From the NCBI GenBank assembly GCA_002403205.1, contig DHHJ01000032.1, positions 1 to 64,000 of the forward strand: a stretch of DNA of 64,000 nucleotides. The letters are read 5' to 3'. This document shows, piece by piece, positions 50,642 to 59,194 of the stretch (position 1 is its first letter; every line of letters starts with the position of its first letter). Both the position numbers and the translations under genes were made by a program. The notes under the pieces were generated by a model. It saw nothing but the letters and a program-made list of their open reading frames with translations. It ran no database searches and was not told the origin of the DNA. This DNA comes from Anaerolineaceae bacterium UBA4775 (lineage in GTDB: Bacteria; Chloroflexota; Anaerolineae; Anaerolineales; Anaerolineaceae).

Positions 50642-51589
50642 CTACAGCATGTGCAGCAGGTCGATCAACTGCGTCTGCAGATCGGCCATTTCCCCGTCGC
50701 TCAGGCAAGCCCAGGGCTGAGCGAAATAGCGATCCGTCTCGACTTCAGCTGCCTCACGCACTACTCTGCCCAGCCGGGTGAGATAATATTCATCCCCTGC
50801 AACGTCTACCCAGCCGCGCGCCATGAGGGCTTCCAGGGACTGCCGGTGTTCAGCGGGCGAAAACCCGCGGCTGGCCAGCCGCTCTGCGAGATCAGCCAGG
50901 GTCATCGGCCCGGACCGCCATATGTGTGTGACGATTTCCCAGCCGTGGCCTGAAACATCATGGATCTCCCAGGTGGCCAAATGAGCGTCATCACGGTAAG
51001 CCGCCAGATCGCCCAGGTACTGGTCAATCCGCACCATCACCGGTGCGTCTTCACCCGGGTCTAACTGGCGGGAATGGCTGAGAGACCATTTGCCGGGTGG
51101 TTCAGGTGCAACTTCGCAAGCACAAACCAGCTTCCACAGCCCCGCTGAAAGGTCCTCCAATTCATCGGGTGGGAGCGGCAGCAAGCCTGCCATGGCGGTA
51201 TATGCAGCACTGATGATATCATCAAGGGCCTCATGCCCCTGGTCCGATAGCCAGTAAGCCCCATTCCGGCCGTTGGCCGGCAATAAAAACCCCAGCCCAG
51301 CCATTTTCTCAAGCCCGGCAGCAATCTTTTTAGGTGCAGGATAAGGTGAGCGAATGCGCAGCCTTTCTGCAGAAATGGACTCGGGCTCAAACGACAGGGC
51401 AGGCAAAAGCAGCCAGCACGCCTCACTTGGGAGCTGAAGTTCACCCGCTTTTTCTTCCATAGCCGGCACATAATGCTGACTGAGCGCTCGCGCTACCTCA
51501 ACACACAGCGGCCACAACTCGATGGCGTCCATCATCATCGCTTGCCTTTCAGGAGAATAAGCTAAACTAACTGTGGAATAACTGAGCAT
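50642..51589 (-). CDS. Winged-helix (SCO6745-like) protein
   Basis: 315 aa from ATG 51589 behind GGAGGTG; the frame up to 51661 lacks a ribosome site. Helical N-terminal half and a C-terminal winged-helix-like region: GPMTLADLAERLASRGFS and ALMARGWVDVAGDEYYLTRLG. This resembles the SCO6745 family found in actinobacteria and Chloroflexota. It may bind DNA, but the role is unknown. No neighbour suggests a pathway. Confidence 0.65.
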   Translation of the reverse strand: MLSYSTVSLAYSPERQAMMMDAIELWPLCVEVARALSQHYVPAMEEKAGELQLPSEACWLLLPALSFEPESISAERLRIRSPYPAPKKIAAGLEKMAGLGFLLPANGRNGAYWLSDQGHEALDDIISAAYTAMAGLLPLPPDELEDLSAGLWKLVCACEVAPEPPGKWSLSHSRQLDPGEDAPVMVRIDQYLGDLAAYRDDAHLATWEIHDVSGHGWEIVTHIWRSGPMTLADLAERLASRGFSPAEHRQSLEALMARGWVDVAGDEYYLTRLGRVVREAAEVETDRYFAQPWACLSDGEMADLQTQLIDLLHML

Positions 51590-51689
51590 GCAACACCTCC
51601 ATATTTCCCAATCCAGGTCAGCAGTAACTGCTACCTGGCAACAATGACAGTAAAACCCCAAATCCCTGCTTCCAAAATGTCACCCGACC

Positions 51690-54098
51690 TTATTCGACAT
51701 AGGCATAGAACACCTGGTGCCCATAGGCGATGAAGGCAATCCGGTCGACGCCGATAGTGAAGGCCGTCGCCGATGGTGACGTGATCTCATATTGCCCAAA
51801 ATCCGACCGCAACCGCTGATGCAGCCTGAAGCGCAGCGAAAAACGGAAAATATCAGCGTTTTCCGCATCCAGGATGTTCACGGCAGGTTCTGGCGGGGCA
51901 GTGTACAGGACAGAGACAAAGTTGGAATCCGGCATCGCCAGGGGCTGGTCTTCCTTGCCCGGCCGGCCGTCCACATAGGCAACCGGGTCTTCGCAGTTCA
52001 CCGGGTTGCCAGGTAAACCGCTGGCAACGCAGTACACCATCCGGCCGTCACCACGCAAGAGGTACAATTCAGCCCCATTGACAGCCAAATCCACGATCGC
52101 ACCCATGGCAGGCCGTTCGCCGGCATTCTCACTGGCGAAATAATCCGTCGGCGCATCCAGATACTGCCCGTTGGTTGAGCGGTAAACCCGCACGGCTTGC
52201 GCGGATGGATCAAGGACATACAGCAAGCTGCCCTCTGAGGCAATCCGGGTCACCGCGCCGATGGTGCTCTCGCCGCGCGGCAGGGTTTGCACCACGGGAT
52301 CACGCCCGGGACCGCAGAAGACCACGTTGCCGTGCGCATCCGCCGCCAAGACATGCGCCTGGTAGGGGTTATTGATCGGCAGGGCGGTCACGTCCACCAG
52401 GAGGTCAATCGCGCCGCCGCTGAAATTCCCTGAACCGCACACAAACGCAGTGTCGACCTGGTATCCCTGGCTGGCCCGCGTGGCGTGGATCACATGCCCG
52501 CCGGCAACATCCAGCAGGTATAAATCCAACCCGTAAGAGATGATCCGGGTAATGTTGATCTCGTCATACAAGGCCCCAATGATGGCCGGATGATAGGAAA
52601 GCCGTACAGCGCCATCCAGCGCATCCAGGGCGCGCCGGGCATCTGACCGCATCTGCGCAGTCTCATCCGTGCGCCTGTAGGATTCAGCCTGGTCAAGGAA
52701 CAGCATTGCCTGCGCATAACCCTCACGTGCCACACCGGGGTCCTCTTGCGCGTACGCGCTGGCGGCTGCCAGCTCTGCCTGTTCCATATAATACTGGTAT
52801 TGCAGCGAACGGCCCCGCGAAAGATACACACCCACCCCGATCCCCACCACGACCAGGGGAACAAGAACGGCGATCAGCAGTTGAGACCTCAGGGACAGCG
52901 CAGGCAGCCCTTCCTCGCCTGCCAATCCCGTCCGGGAGAGCAATCTTTTGAAAAATGTGCCCAATTCACCTCGGGTCTTGCGCCACCAGGCGAAGAAGCC
53001 CGAAAGCCCCTTCAGGCCCTCTTTGCGCAGCTCGTCGACCTGTTCGTTTAAGGATGGGCCGGTTGGGCGGGCCTTCCTGGCCCGGCGTGGGGTGCGCGCT
53101 TTCACGGCTTCAGCCTGTTGGACGGGCTTTGGTTCTTCTACCTCTGCGTCAGGTGGTGGCAACGGGCCTGGTTCATCTTCAGCAGGAGCGGGCGGCTCTT
53201 CCGATTCCGCCAGGCTGTCCTGTGCCATCAGCTCCGGTGGGGCCACAGCCGCTTCTTCAGGCTCTGCAGGCTCCTCAGCATCAGATGCTTGGGGAACCTG
53301 CTGCGTGTCACTTTCATCCACGAAGGCTGGCAGAATTGCTTCTTCATCCGATACCTCTGCCGCGAGCGCGGGTTCCGTTTCCACCAGGACCGGTGTTTCC
53401 AAAGCCGGGACAGGCGTGGGTATCGTTGTGATCTGGCCTTCGCCGGGCAAAATCTGGACCAAATCCAGCCGCAAATCGGGCGAAGCCTGGTTAAGCAGCC
53501 GCCGCCGCAGCTGTTCCAGGTTGGGATAACCGTCTTTGCTCAACTGGTCTTCCGTCCAGGTTGGGGCGGGTTTCTCCGTCATGAACAGGTAGCCCCCAGT
53601 CCCCAAATCAGCCTGGTAATAACGGATGGTTGGCGTACGGCTGAGCCCCAGCCCCCGGTCTGACTGGCTGGCATCATAAAAATGCGCCAGGCCCTCGGAT
53701 GTCAGGGCGTAGGCGTGGGTTAACCCGCTTTGTGCGAGGTACACCGCGCGATGGTGCACTGCGGCCAGGTTGATCGCCCCGATGATCGCTGAGCCTTCCC
53801 TGGCTGATTTGAGGTTTTTCTCCATCATGGTCAGGTTCAGCGTTTCAATCATGGTCCGCAAAGCTGAAGTGACCGAACCGCTGGTCTTGAAGAAGGTGTC
53901 GATCAGTTTTTCAAGCCACGCCTCTTGCAGCTCGGGGGAAAGGCGGTCGCCCCCGTTGCTGGTGAACGCAATGATCAACAGGTCCTCCGCACGGCTGCGA
54001 GCCGCCCGCCTGGGTGGGCTGGCGGCTAAGAACCCCGTTTGTTGAGGGATGGGCTTCCCTTCCTGTTGATGAATAGGAATCAATTTGAGATCATACAT
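51690..54098 (-). CDS. PP2C-like / membrane / beta-propeller protein
   Basis: 802 aa from ATG 54098 with AGGGA upstream. Residues about 1-205 look like a PP2C-type domain (RAEDLLIIAFTSNGG, SAIIGAINLAAVHHRAVYLA, GGYLFMTEK), without the usual catalytic DGxG aspartates, so it may be a pseudophosphatase. An acidic Pro-rich linker (about 215-345), a basic patch (RTPRRARKARPTG) and one membrane helix (about 407-428) follow. The rest, on the other side of the membrane, has a helical stalk and a beta-propeller with repeated xxLYxLDxxGxx strands. I recognise the plan only loosely; a sensor or adaptor is possible. Confidence 0.7.
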   Translation of the reverse strand: MYDLKLIPIHQQEGKPIPQQTGFLAASPPRRAARSRAEDLLIIAFTSNGGDRLSPELQEAWLEKLIDTFFKTSGSVTSALRTMIETLNLTMMEKNLKSAREGSAIIGAINLAAVHHRAVYLAQSGLTHAYALTSEGLAHFYDASQSDRGLGLSRTPTIRYYQADLGTGGYLFMTEKPAPTWTEDQLSKDGYPNLEQLRRRLLNQASPDLRLDLVQILPGEGQITTIPTPVPALETPVLVETEPALAAEVSDEEAILPAFVDESDTQQVPQASDAEEPAEPEEAAVAPPELMAQDSLAESEEPPAPAEDEPGPLPPPDAEVEEPKPVQQAEAVKARTPRRARKARPTGPSLNEQVDELRKEGLKGLSGFFAWWRKTRGELGTFFKRLLSRTGLAGEEGLPALSLRSQLLIAVLVPLVVVGIGVGVYLSRGRSLQYQYYMEQAELAAASAYAQEDPGVAREGYAQAMLFLDQAESYRRTDETAQMRSDARRALDALDGAVRLSYHPAIIGALYDEINITRIISYGLDLYLLDVAGGHVIHATRASQGYQVDTAFVCGSGNFSGGAIDLLVDVTALPINNPYQAHVLAADAHGNVVFCGPGRDPVVQTLPRGESTIGAVTRIASEGSLLYVLDPSAQAVRVYRSTNGQYLDAPTDYFASENAGERPAMGAIVDLAVNGAELYLLRGDGRMVYCVASGLPGNPVNCEDPVAYVDGRPGKEDQPLAMPDSNFVSVLYTAPPEPAVNILDAENADIFRFSLRFRLHQRLRSDFGQYEITSPSATAFTIGVDRIAFIAYGHQVFYAYVE

Positions 54099-54159
54099 AC
54101 ATTCCCTACCAATCCTCCTGGTCAATTAACACATTCATTATACACATTCATTGCTAAGG

Positions 54160-54165
54160 TATAAT
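54160..54165 (+). promoter_or_regulatory. -10 element of a leaderless promoter
   Basis: TATAAT, six bases (CTACCC), then ATG 54172. Confidence 0.6.
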
Positions 54166-54171
54166 CTACCC

Positions 54172-55203
54172 ATGCAATTTCAACGTTATTCTAATTTTAA
54201 TGACCTGGCAAGTGTTAAGGACCAGTGGAATCATTTGTTGCAGAATGGTGCAAGTAATGTACCATTCCTGACCTTCGAGTACCAATCAACCTGGTGGCAA
54301 ACCCGCGGTGGCGGGGAATGGCCACAAGACAGTCCCCTGGTGGTCGTCACCGCCCATGAGGGGGATCAACTGGTAGGTGTGGCCCCCCTCTTTCACACCA
54401 AGAACATCCTGGGTAAACCAGCCCTGATGTTCGTCGGCGCCATCGAGGTGTCGGACTTTTTAGATTTCATCGTTGAGCCTGAACACCTACCCGAATTTAT
54501 CTCTGGACTGATTGATTTTCTCCTAGCACAGGACGATCTCCCGCCTTGGGAACTGCTCGACCTCTACAATCTGCTGGAAGACTCACCCACCCTGCCAACC
54601 CTGAAGGCCGAAGCCGAGCGACGCGCCTGGTCACATCAGCAGATCCACCTGCTGCCCGCACCTTATGTGCCCCTGCCAGGTGATTACCAGGCCTACCTGG
54701 CTGGACTGGACAAAAAGCAACGCCACGAGATCCGGCGCAAATGGCGCAACATCGAAAGCAGCTTGGTCCAGCCTGATTTTTATCACGTCGAGGACGGTGA
54801 AAAGCTGGCCGAAGAAACCCAAGCCTTCATCGACATGATGGCCCAAGACCCCAGCAAGCGTGACTTCCTGACCGAGGCCATGCAGCAGCACCTGCACAAC
54901 ACCGCACAAACCGCCTTCGATGCGGGCTGGCTGCACCTGTCCTTTTTTACACTCGATGGTGCCAAGGCGGCCGGCCATTTTTCCTTTCAGTTCAACGACC
55001 GCTTGTGGCTGTACAATTCGGGCTGGGAATGGGATTTTCGGGATTTTTCCCCTGGATGGGTGCACCTGGCCCACCTCATGCAATGGTCTAACCAGAATGG
55101 CATCAAAGAGCTCGATTTCATGCGCGGGAATGAGAACTACAAGTACAAATTTGGGGGCATCGACCGGCATATTTACCGGGTGACTCTCGCGCCAAAAAAT
55201 TAG
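54172..55203 (+). CDS. BioF2/FemAB-like GNAT acetyltransferase
   Basis: 343 aa. N-terminal PFLTFEYQSTWWQTRG and the C-terminal FSFQFNDRLWLYNSGWEW and DFMRGNENYKYKFGG are the marks of the BioF2-like acetyltransferase family (duplicated GNAT fold), often found in exopolysaccharide and envelope gene clusters. It could acylate a sugar or peptide. ATG 54172 is selected because TATAAT sits directly upstream; a TTG at 54151 is less likely. Confidence 0.88.
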   Translation: MQFQRYSNFNDLASVKDQWNHLLQNGASNVPFLTFEYQSTWWQTRGGGEWPQDSPLVVVTAHEGDQLVGVAPLFHTKNILGKPALMFVGAIEVSDFLDFIVEPEHLPEFISGLIDFLLAQDDLPPWELLDLYNLLEDSPTLPTLKAEAERRAWSHQQIHLLPAPYVPLPGDYQAYLAGLDKKQRHEIRRKWRNIESSLVQPDFYHVEDGEKLAEETQAFIDMMAQDPSKRDFLTEAMQQHLHNTAQTAFDAGWLHLSFFTLDGAKAAGHFSFQFNDRLWLYNSGWEWDFRDFSPGWVHLAHLMQWSNQNGIKELDFMRGNENYKYKFGGIDRHIYRVTLAPKN

Positions 55204-55384
55204 GTTCTTGGTGAATGGTGATTCGCGATGCGTGAATGGAAAAACCATTAAACGGTTTCCCCATCTGATTTCTCAAAGGGTGTGCGATTTTTGAAGGGAT
55301 AATCACCCTCAAATCACCCGATTCCCACAAATACGCCTTACATTTCTTACAAAAGATTAACGCGCGCACGCCCTGGCGTTTCTT

Positions 55385-55413
55385 GACGCCTAAAATCCCT
55401 CATGGTAACATTA
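55385..55413 (+). promoter_or_regulatory. Sigma-70-type promoter of hrcA operon
   Basis: TTGACG (55385-55390), 17 bases, TAACAT (55408-55413). The CIRCE element lies directly downstream, so HrcA would block transcription. Confidence 0.75.
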
Positions 55414-55428
55414 AGTTTGTGCTATTTT

Positions 55429-55455
55429 AGCACTCTCAGGTCGAGAGTGCTAAAT
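55429..55455. promoter_or_regulatory. CIRCE operator
   Basis: TTAGCACTC - 9 bases - GAGTGCTAA, a perfect match to the CIRCE consensus. A third half GTGCTA lies just upstream (55421-55426) and could pair alternatively with TAGCAC. Confidence 0.97.
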
Positions 55456-55472
55456 TTTAAGCGGAGGCACCT

Positions 55473-56504
55473 ATGAGACTGACAGATCGGCAAAAACTCA
55501 TCCTGACCTTGATCATCCACGAACACATCCAAACGGCCCAGCCGATTGGGTCTAAAACGCTGGTCCAGAAGTACAACCTGACCTTGAGCTCGGCCACGGT
55601 GCGTAACGAGATGTCGGTTCTGACAGATTACAACCTCCTCCGCCAGCCGCATACATCGGCCGGGCGCGTTCCCACAGAGGAAGGCTATCGCTTTTTTGTG
55701 GGCAACCTGATCCACAAAAGTGCCCTTCCCACAACCACGCGCCGTACGATCACCCATCAGTTCTATCAATCCCGCCAGGATGTCGAGCAATGGCTCAAAC
55801 TGGCGGCATCGGTGCTTGCCAACCAATCCCAGGCCGCCTCACTGGTGACCGCACCGCACGCCGAAAAAGCGATTTTCAAGCACCTTGAACTGATCGCCAC
55901 CCGCGGCCGGCAGGTATTGATGGTGCTGGTGCTCATGGGTGGCGAGATCCGGCAGCAATTCATCACCCTGCCGGAACCTGTTGCGCAGGAGCGTCTCTCC
56001 GAAATTGCAGCACAATTTTCAAACCTGTGCGTCCGCCGCGACGCTGACGGCATCGCCCGCATGCGCCAGCACTTCGACGCCCTTGGCCAGGATATCCTCG
56101 AGATCCTCCTGGCGGAAATGACCCTGATCGAAGAATCCGCCACGGGTGAGATCTACCTCGATGGCATGACCAACGTCCTTTCCGAGCCGGAGTTCGCCGA
56201 ATCCGATGAAGCCCGGCAAGCGCTCCACATCCTTGAGGAGCGCTCTCTGCTCGAGAACTTGCTGGCCAGCACCATGGTGAACACCGATGTGGGCGGCATC
56301 CAGGTGTTGATCGGCGGGGAAGGTACCTGGGAGGAGTTGCGCCAGTGCTCGGTCATCCTGGCACGGTATGGCGACCCCAAGTCGCTGACAGGCTCGGTCG
56401 GCGTTTTGGGGCCAATTCGCATGCCCTATGACCGCACCATCTCAACCGTGCAATTTGTCGCCAACGTGCTCAGCGACCTGGTCTCTGAGACCCTGGCAGT
56501 CTAG
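55473..56504 (+). CDS. hrcA: Heat-inducible repressor HrcA
   Basis: 343 aa behind GGAGG. N-terminal winged helix with ILTLIIHEHIQTAQPIGSKT and SAGRVPTEEGYRFFV, a central GAF-like domain and the family end GPIRMPYDRTISTVQFVANV. It represses the operon by binding CIRCE; GroEL is thought to keep it active in the family. The full consensus operator just upstream implies autoregulation. Confidence 0.97.
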   Translation: MRLTDRQKLILTLIIHEHIQTAQPIGSKTLVQKYNLTLSSATVRNEMSVLTDYNLLRQPHTSAGRVPTEEGYRFFVGNLIHKSALPTTTRRTITHQFYQSRQDVEQWLKLAASVLANQSQAASLVTAPHAEKAIFKHLELIATRGRQVLMVLVLMGGEIRQQFITLPEPVAQERLSEIAAQFSNLCVRRDADGIARMRQHFDALGQDILEILLAEMTLIEESATGEIYLDGMTNVLSEPEFAESDEARQALHILEERSLLENLLASTMVNTDVGGIQVLIGGEGTWEELRQCSVILARYGDPKSLTGSVGVLGPIRMPYDRTISTVQFVANVLSDLVSETLAV

Positions 56505-56550
56505 TAACACACTCAAAATTATCGATCTTAATGTATTCTGGGAGCAATCT

Positions 56551-57117
56551 ATGAGCAAAGAAGAAAACGAAAACGAAGCAAAAAAGCCGCATCACGAACA
56601 AAACGACCCGGCGGACAACAGCCAGGCCTTGATCGCGCTGACCTGCGACGAGTATGACGCCCTGGAAAATGAACTGGAGTCCCTCCGGGCGCAAATCGAA
56701 GAGCAGCAGGATAGCTGGCTGCGCACCCGGGCTGATTTCGAAAACTACAAGAAACGCGTGCAGCGCGATTCGGCACGTTCCTATCAGGATGCCATGGCCA
56801 GCAGCGTGCGCACCTTTTTAGCCGTCGCCGACGACCTCGAACGTGCCCTGAGGGATAAACCGCAAGACCAGCAGGTGGCGGGTTGGGTCGATGGCATCGA
56901 GCTGATTTACCAAAAATTGCTCAACCAGATGAAAAACCAGGGTGTGGAACGCATTGATGTCAACCCCGGGGACACCTTTGACCCCAACATCCACGAAGCC
57001 ATCACCCAGGAAGAACACCCGGAATTTTCCGATGGACAAATCATTGATGTTGTTCAACCCGGTTACCGCATTGTAGACCGCATCATCCGCCCTGCGATGG
57101 TGCGTGTCGCCCGATAA
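56551..57117 (+). CDS. grpE: Nucleotide exchange factor GrpE
   Basis: 188 aa from ATG 56551 behind GGGAGC; the longer frame upstream overlaps hrcA and is rejected. A long coiled coil (about 40-80, LENELESLRAQIEEQQDSW), the ENYKKRVQRD motif and the four-helix head plus C-terminal beta wing ending PGYRIVDRIIRPAMVRVA. It releases ADP from DnaK. Second gene of the operon, 46 bases after hrcA. Confidence 0.96.
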   Translation: MSKEENENEAKKPHHEQNDPADNSQALIALTCDEYDALENELESLRAQIEEQQDSWLRTRADFENYKKRVQRDSARSYQDAMASSVRTFLAVADDLERALRDKPQDQQVAGWVDGIELIYQKLLNQMKNQGVERIDVNPGDTFDPNIHEAITQEEHPEFSDGQIIDVVQPGYRIVDRIIRPAMVRVAR

Positions 57118-57140
57118 ACATATTCAGGAGGCATAATCAC

Positions 57141-59048
57141 ATGGGAAAAATCATTGGCATTGACCTGGGGACCACGAACTCCGTTGCCGCGGTGATGGTC
57201 GGCGGCGAACCCGTTGTGATCCCATCCGCCGAAGGCGAACGGCTCGTCCCTTCCGTTGTGGCGGTGAACAAGAACGGTGAGCGGCTGGTCGGGCGTGTGG
57301 CCCGCAACCAGGCCATCACCAACCCGGAGAACACCATCTTCTCCATAAAACGCTTCATGGGGCGCAAATATGACGACCCCGAAGTTCAGCAGGCATTAAA
57401 ACACGTCCCCTACAAAGTCGCCAAAGCGCCCAATGGCGACTTGCGCGTGACCCTGGCCGGGAAAGAATATTCACCGCCAGAGATCAGCGCCATGATCCTC
57501 TCCAAGATCAAGCGCGATGCCGAAGCCTACCTGGGTGAACCCGTCACACAGGCTGTGATCACGGTGCCCGCCTATTTTAACGATGCCCAGCGCAACGCCA
57601 CCAAGGATGCCGGCAAGATTGCCGGGCTGGAAGTGATGCGCATCATCAACGAACCGACCGCTTCATCACTGGCTTACGGCCTCGATAAAAAGAAGAACGA
57701 GGTGATCGCAGTCTACGACCTGGGCGGCGGTACCTTTGATATCTCCATCCTCGATGTGGGTGAAGGCGTTTTCCAGGTCCGCTCAACCAGCGGCGACACC
57801 TTCCTCGGCGGTGATGATTTTGACCAACGCATCATCGATTACATCGCCGATGAGTTCAAAAAAGAGCATGGCATCGACCTGCGGAATGATCGACAGTCCC
57901 TGCAGCGTTTAAAGGAAGCCGCCGAAAAGGCCAAAATTGAGCTTTCGACCACCATGCAATCGGAGATCAACCTGCCCTACATCACCGCCGATTCCTCCGG
58001 CCCAAAACACCTGGTGATGACCCTCACCCGTGCCAAACTGGAGCAATTGACCGACGACCTGGTCACCCGCAGCCTTAACCCGGTTAAAAGCGCCCTCAAC
58101 GACGCCAACCTCGACAAAAAAGACGTGGACGAAGTTGTGCTGGTCGGCGGGATGACCCGGATGCCGAAGATCCAGGAAGAAGTGAACCGCCTGTTTGGCA
58201 AAGAACCGCACAAAGGCGTCAACCCCGACGAGGTCGTCGCTGTCGGCGCAGCCATCCAGGCAGGCGTTCTGGGCGGCGAGGTCAAGGACATTCTCTTGCT
58301 GGACGTGACCCCCCTGACCCTGTCCGTTGAGACCCTGGGGGGCGTGGCCACCCCCTTGATCAAGCGCAACACCACCATCCCAACCCGTGAGAGCCAGGTG
58401 TTCTCCACCGCCAGCGATAGCCAGACACAGGTTGAGATCCATGTCCTGCAGGGCGAAAGGCCAATGGCAGCCAACAACAAGTCCCTGGGCAAATTCATCC
58501 TCGACGGCATCCCGCCCGCGCCGCGCGGCATCCCCCAAATCGAAGTAACCTTCGACATCAATGCCAACGGCATCCTCGAAGTGACCGCCCAGGATAAAGC
58601 CACCGGCCGCAGCCAGAACATCACCATCACGGCCTCCTCCGGGTTGAGCGAAGAGGAAGTCGAACAGATGCGTCGTGAAGCCGAACTGCACGCAGAAGAA
58701 GATCGTAAACACCGCGACCTGATCGAAGCCCGCAATCGCGCCGACAATATGGTTTACTCAGCTGAAAAGACCCTCAACGACCTGGGCGACAAGGTCCCTG
58801 CAGATCTCAAGGGCCAGGTGGAGGACGCGTCTGCCCGTGTCAATGGGGTTAAAGACGGCGAGGATATCGAAGCCATCAAGCGGGCGACCGATGCCCTCAA
58901 CGAGATCATGCAAAAGCTCGGCGAAGCGGCCTACCAGCAAAGCGGGGCAGCCCCAAACCCCGAGGCTGAATCGCAAGGCGAAACATCTCCTGGAAGTGAA
59001 CCAGGTGATGATGAAGACATTGTGGACGGTGAGTACAAACAAGTTTGA
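57141..59048 (+). CDS. dnaK: Molecular chaperone DnaK (Hsp70)
   Basis: 635 aa behind AGGAGG. GIDLGTTNSV (phosphate 1), VYDLGGGTFDISIL (phosphate 2) and VLVGGMTRMPKIQE (adenosine) motifs are complete. The substrate domain with TIPTRESQVFSTA and the helical lid end in EDIVDGEYKQV. Long enough for a full Hsp70 with a Ser/Gly/Glu-rich tail. Transcribed from the CIRCE promoter with hrcA and grpE; a hairpin follows. Confidence 0.98.
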   Translation: MGKIIGIDLGTTNSVAAVMVGGEPVVIPSAEGERLVPSVVAVNKNGERLVGRVARNQAITNPENTIFSIKRFMGRKYDDPEVQQALKHVPYKVAKAPNGDLRVTLAGKEYSPPEISAMILSKIKRDAEAYLGEPVTQAVITVPAYFNDAQRNATKDAGKIAGLEVMRIINEPTASSLAYGLDKKKNEVIAVYDLGGGTFDISILDVGEGVFQVRSTSGDTFLGGDDFDQRIIDYIADEFKKEHGIDLRNDRQSLQRLKEAAEKAKIELSTTMQSEINLPYITADSSGPKHLVMTLTRAKLEQLTDDLVTRSLNPVKSALNDANLDKKDVDEVVLVGGMTRMPKIQEEVNRLFGKEPHKGVNPDEVVAVGAAIQAGVLGGEVKDILLLDVTPLTLSVETLGGVATPLIKRNTTIPTRESQVFSTASDSQTQVEIHVLQGERPMAANNKSLGKFILDGIPPAPRGIPQIEVTFDINANGILEVTAQDKATGRSQNITITASSGLSEEEVEQMRREAELHAEEDRKHRDLIEARNRADNMVYSAEKTLNDLGDKVPADLKGQVEDASARVNGVKDGEDIEAIKRATDALNEIMQKLGEAAYQQSGAAPNPEAESQGETSPGSEPGDDEDIVDGEYKQV

Positions 59049-59064
59049 ACCGATTGAATAACCT

Positions 59065-59090
59065 GGTGCCCGGGATCAAAACCGGGCACC
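59065..59090 (+). terminator. Hairpin between dnaK and dnaJ
   Basis: GGTGCCCGG (59065-59073) pairs with CCGGGCACC (59082-59090), loop 8. No T-run follows, so it may only reduce read-through or protect the dnaK mRNA 3' end. Confidence 0.55.
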
Positions 59091-59194
59091 TCAACCCACA
59101 CCAGGTTTGACAGCCTGGCAGCGAATGAGTAGACTTATTCGGATATAACTGGGTCTCACCAATCTGTGACCCGCAACGAAATGAATGAACAATA

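Noticed and set aside
57909..58712. 267-aa minus-strand frame opposite dnaK
   Set aside because: Antisense shadow of a confidently identified Hsp70 gene.
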